Source: Cladosporium sp. IMV 00045 (lineage: Eukaryota > Ascomycota > Dothideomycetes > Cladosporiales > Cladosporiaceae). Taken from it: a stretch of DNA of 18,728 nucleotides. The notes below the pieces were generated by a model, which was not told where the DNA came from, did no database searches, and saw nothing but the letters and a program-made list of their open reading frames with translations. Shown here piece by piece: positions 18,289 to 18,728 of the stretch. Made by a program: the position numbers and the translations under genes. Within the stretch, counting starts at the first letter, position 1; each line of letters opens with the position of its first letter. The stretch is taken from the NCBI GenBank assembly GCA_001931905.2, contig MSJI02000593.1, positions 1 through 18,728 on the forward strand, in the 5' to 3' direction.

Positions 18289-18728
18289 CTAAAGCTCATC
18301 GTGGGTGTCAGTGGGCTCATCCTCGTCGATGATGTTCTCCTTAACCTTCTCGGCGGCCTCCTTGACCTTCTCCTTGACGCCCTCGGAAGCGGCGGCGGCC
18401 TGCTTGGGCATGCCGTCGGTCTCAACGCCCTCGGCGCTGGCGTCCTCGGCAGCGGCGACCTTGTGGCTGCCGTTGTCGCGGACGAAGTCGGCCAGAGCCT
18501 CGACGGTGCGGGCACCGTTGTACTCCACGGGCTCGTCCTTGGAGCCGGCCTTGAAGAGCTTGATGGTGGGGAAGCCGGAGATGTCATCGGGGACGTCGTT
18601 GGCGGTGGCGTCGATCTTGGCGATGGTCACCTTGTCGGAGAAAGCGGCGTACTTGGCGGCGAGCTCGTCGTACTTGGGGGCGAGAGCCTTGCAGTGACCG
18701 CACCACGGGGCGTAGAACTCGAGGAGGA
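18289..18728 (-). CDS. PDI1: Protein disulfide isomerase, C-terminal part
   Basis: The gene runs off the right edge; the visible part is the last 145 complete codons. PDI makes and rearranges disulfides in secretory proteins in the ER lumen. The fragment opens with LLEFYAPWCGHCKALAPKY, the active site of the second catalytic thioredoxin domain (a'), with both redox cysteines present. The cis-proline loop (GFPTIKLF) and the typical NGARTVEALADFVRDNG helix follow. The C-terminal tail has an Ala/Glu/Lys-rich helical stretch (about 30 residues), then an acidic DEDEP segment and the ER-retention signal HDEL directly before the stop. Codon use is strongly biased to C- and G-ending codons (GCC, AAG, GTC), as expected for a highly expressed gene. 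No intron is needed in the visible part. The upstream exons, signal peptide and first active site lie outside the window. Confidence 0.97.
   Translation of the reverse strand, partial: LLEFYAPWCGHCKALAPKYDELAAKYAAFSDKVTIAKIDATANDVPDDISGFPTIKLFKAGSKDEPVEYNGARTVEALADFVRDNGSHKVAAAEDASAEGVETDGMPKQAAAASEGVKEKVKEAAEKVKENIIDEDEPTDTHDEL

Overview
This window is nuclear DNA of a filamentous ascomycete (Pezizomycotina). Every spliced gene has short introns of about 50-125 nt with GTRNGY-type donors, CTAAC/CTGAC-like branch points and YAG acceptors. The gene families (fungal CP2/Grainyhead factor, Zn2Cys6 regulator, HDEL-tailed PDI) point the same way. A Dothideomycete (Mycosphaerellales-like) origin is my inference from the feel of the proteins and was not tested by search.

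Layout. 1-3243: no gene I can support; its end holds the CP2 promoter and leader. 3244-6015 (+): a four-exon CP2/Grainyhead-family transcription factor. 6016-8168: long gene-poor stretch with pyrimidine-rich tracts and a weak hint of a spliced transcript. 8169-9679 (-): a five-exon Zn2Cys6 regulator whose zinc cluster is split by an intron. 9680-10816: its upstream region, with a small tandem duplication near the end of the next gene. 10817-14592 (-): a very long mitochondrial translation initiation factor IF-2 with two CCHC zinc knuckles. 14593-14819: a 227-bp divergent promoter shared with a small UQCC2/Cbp6-like cytochrome bc1 biogenesis factor (14820-15213, +). 15467-16105 (+): an unrecognised Ser/Thr-rich protein. 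16529-17833 (+): an intronless acyl-CoA dehydrogenase-family protein. 18289-18728 (-, cut by the window edge): the C-terminus of protein disulfide isomerase.

Functionally these are mostly housekeeping genes plus two transcription factors. The one clear functional pairing is the divergent IF-2mt / UQCC2-like pair, which links mitochondrial translation initiation to cytochrome b biogenesis. I see no secondary-metabolite cluster, mobile element, CRISPR array or defence system. The best leads are regulatory and structural: a 12-bp ACCGGT palindrome just before the CP2 start codon, a perfect 9+1+9 palindrome upstream of the acyl-CoA dehydrogenase, the zinc knuckles and roughly 700-residue extension of IF-2mt, and the relocated catalytic glutamate and abrupt GC-skew flip in the dehydrogenase. 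All four spliced genes with a visible start have very short first coding exons (11-26 nt), so their exact starts rest on my splice reconstruction, supported by phase agreement and protein continuity.
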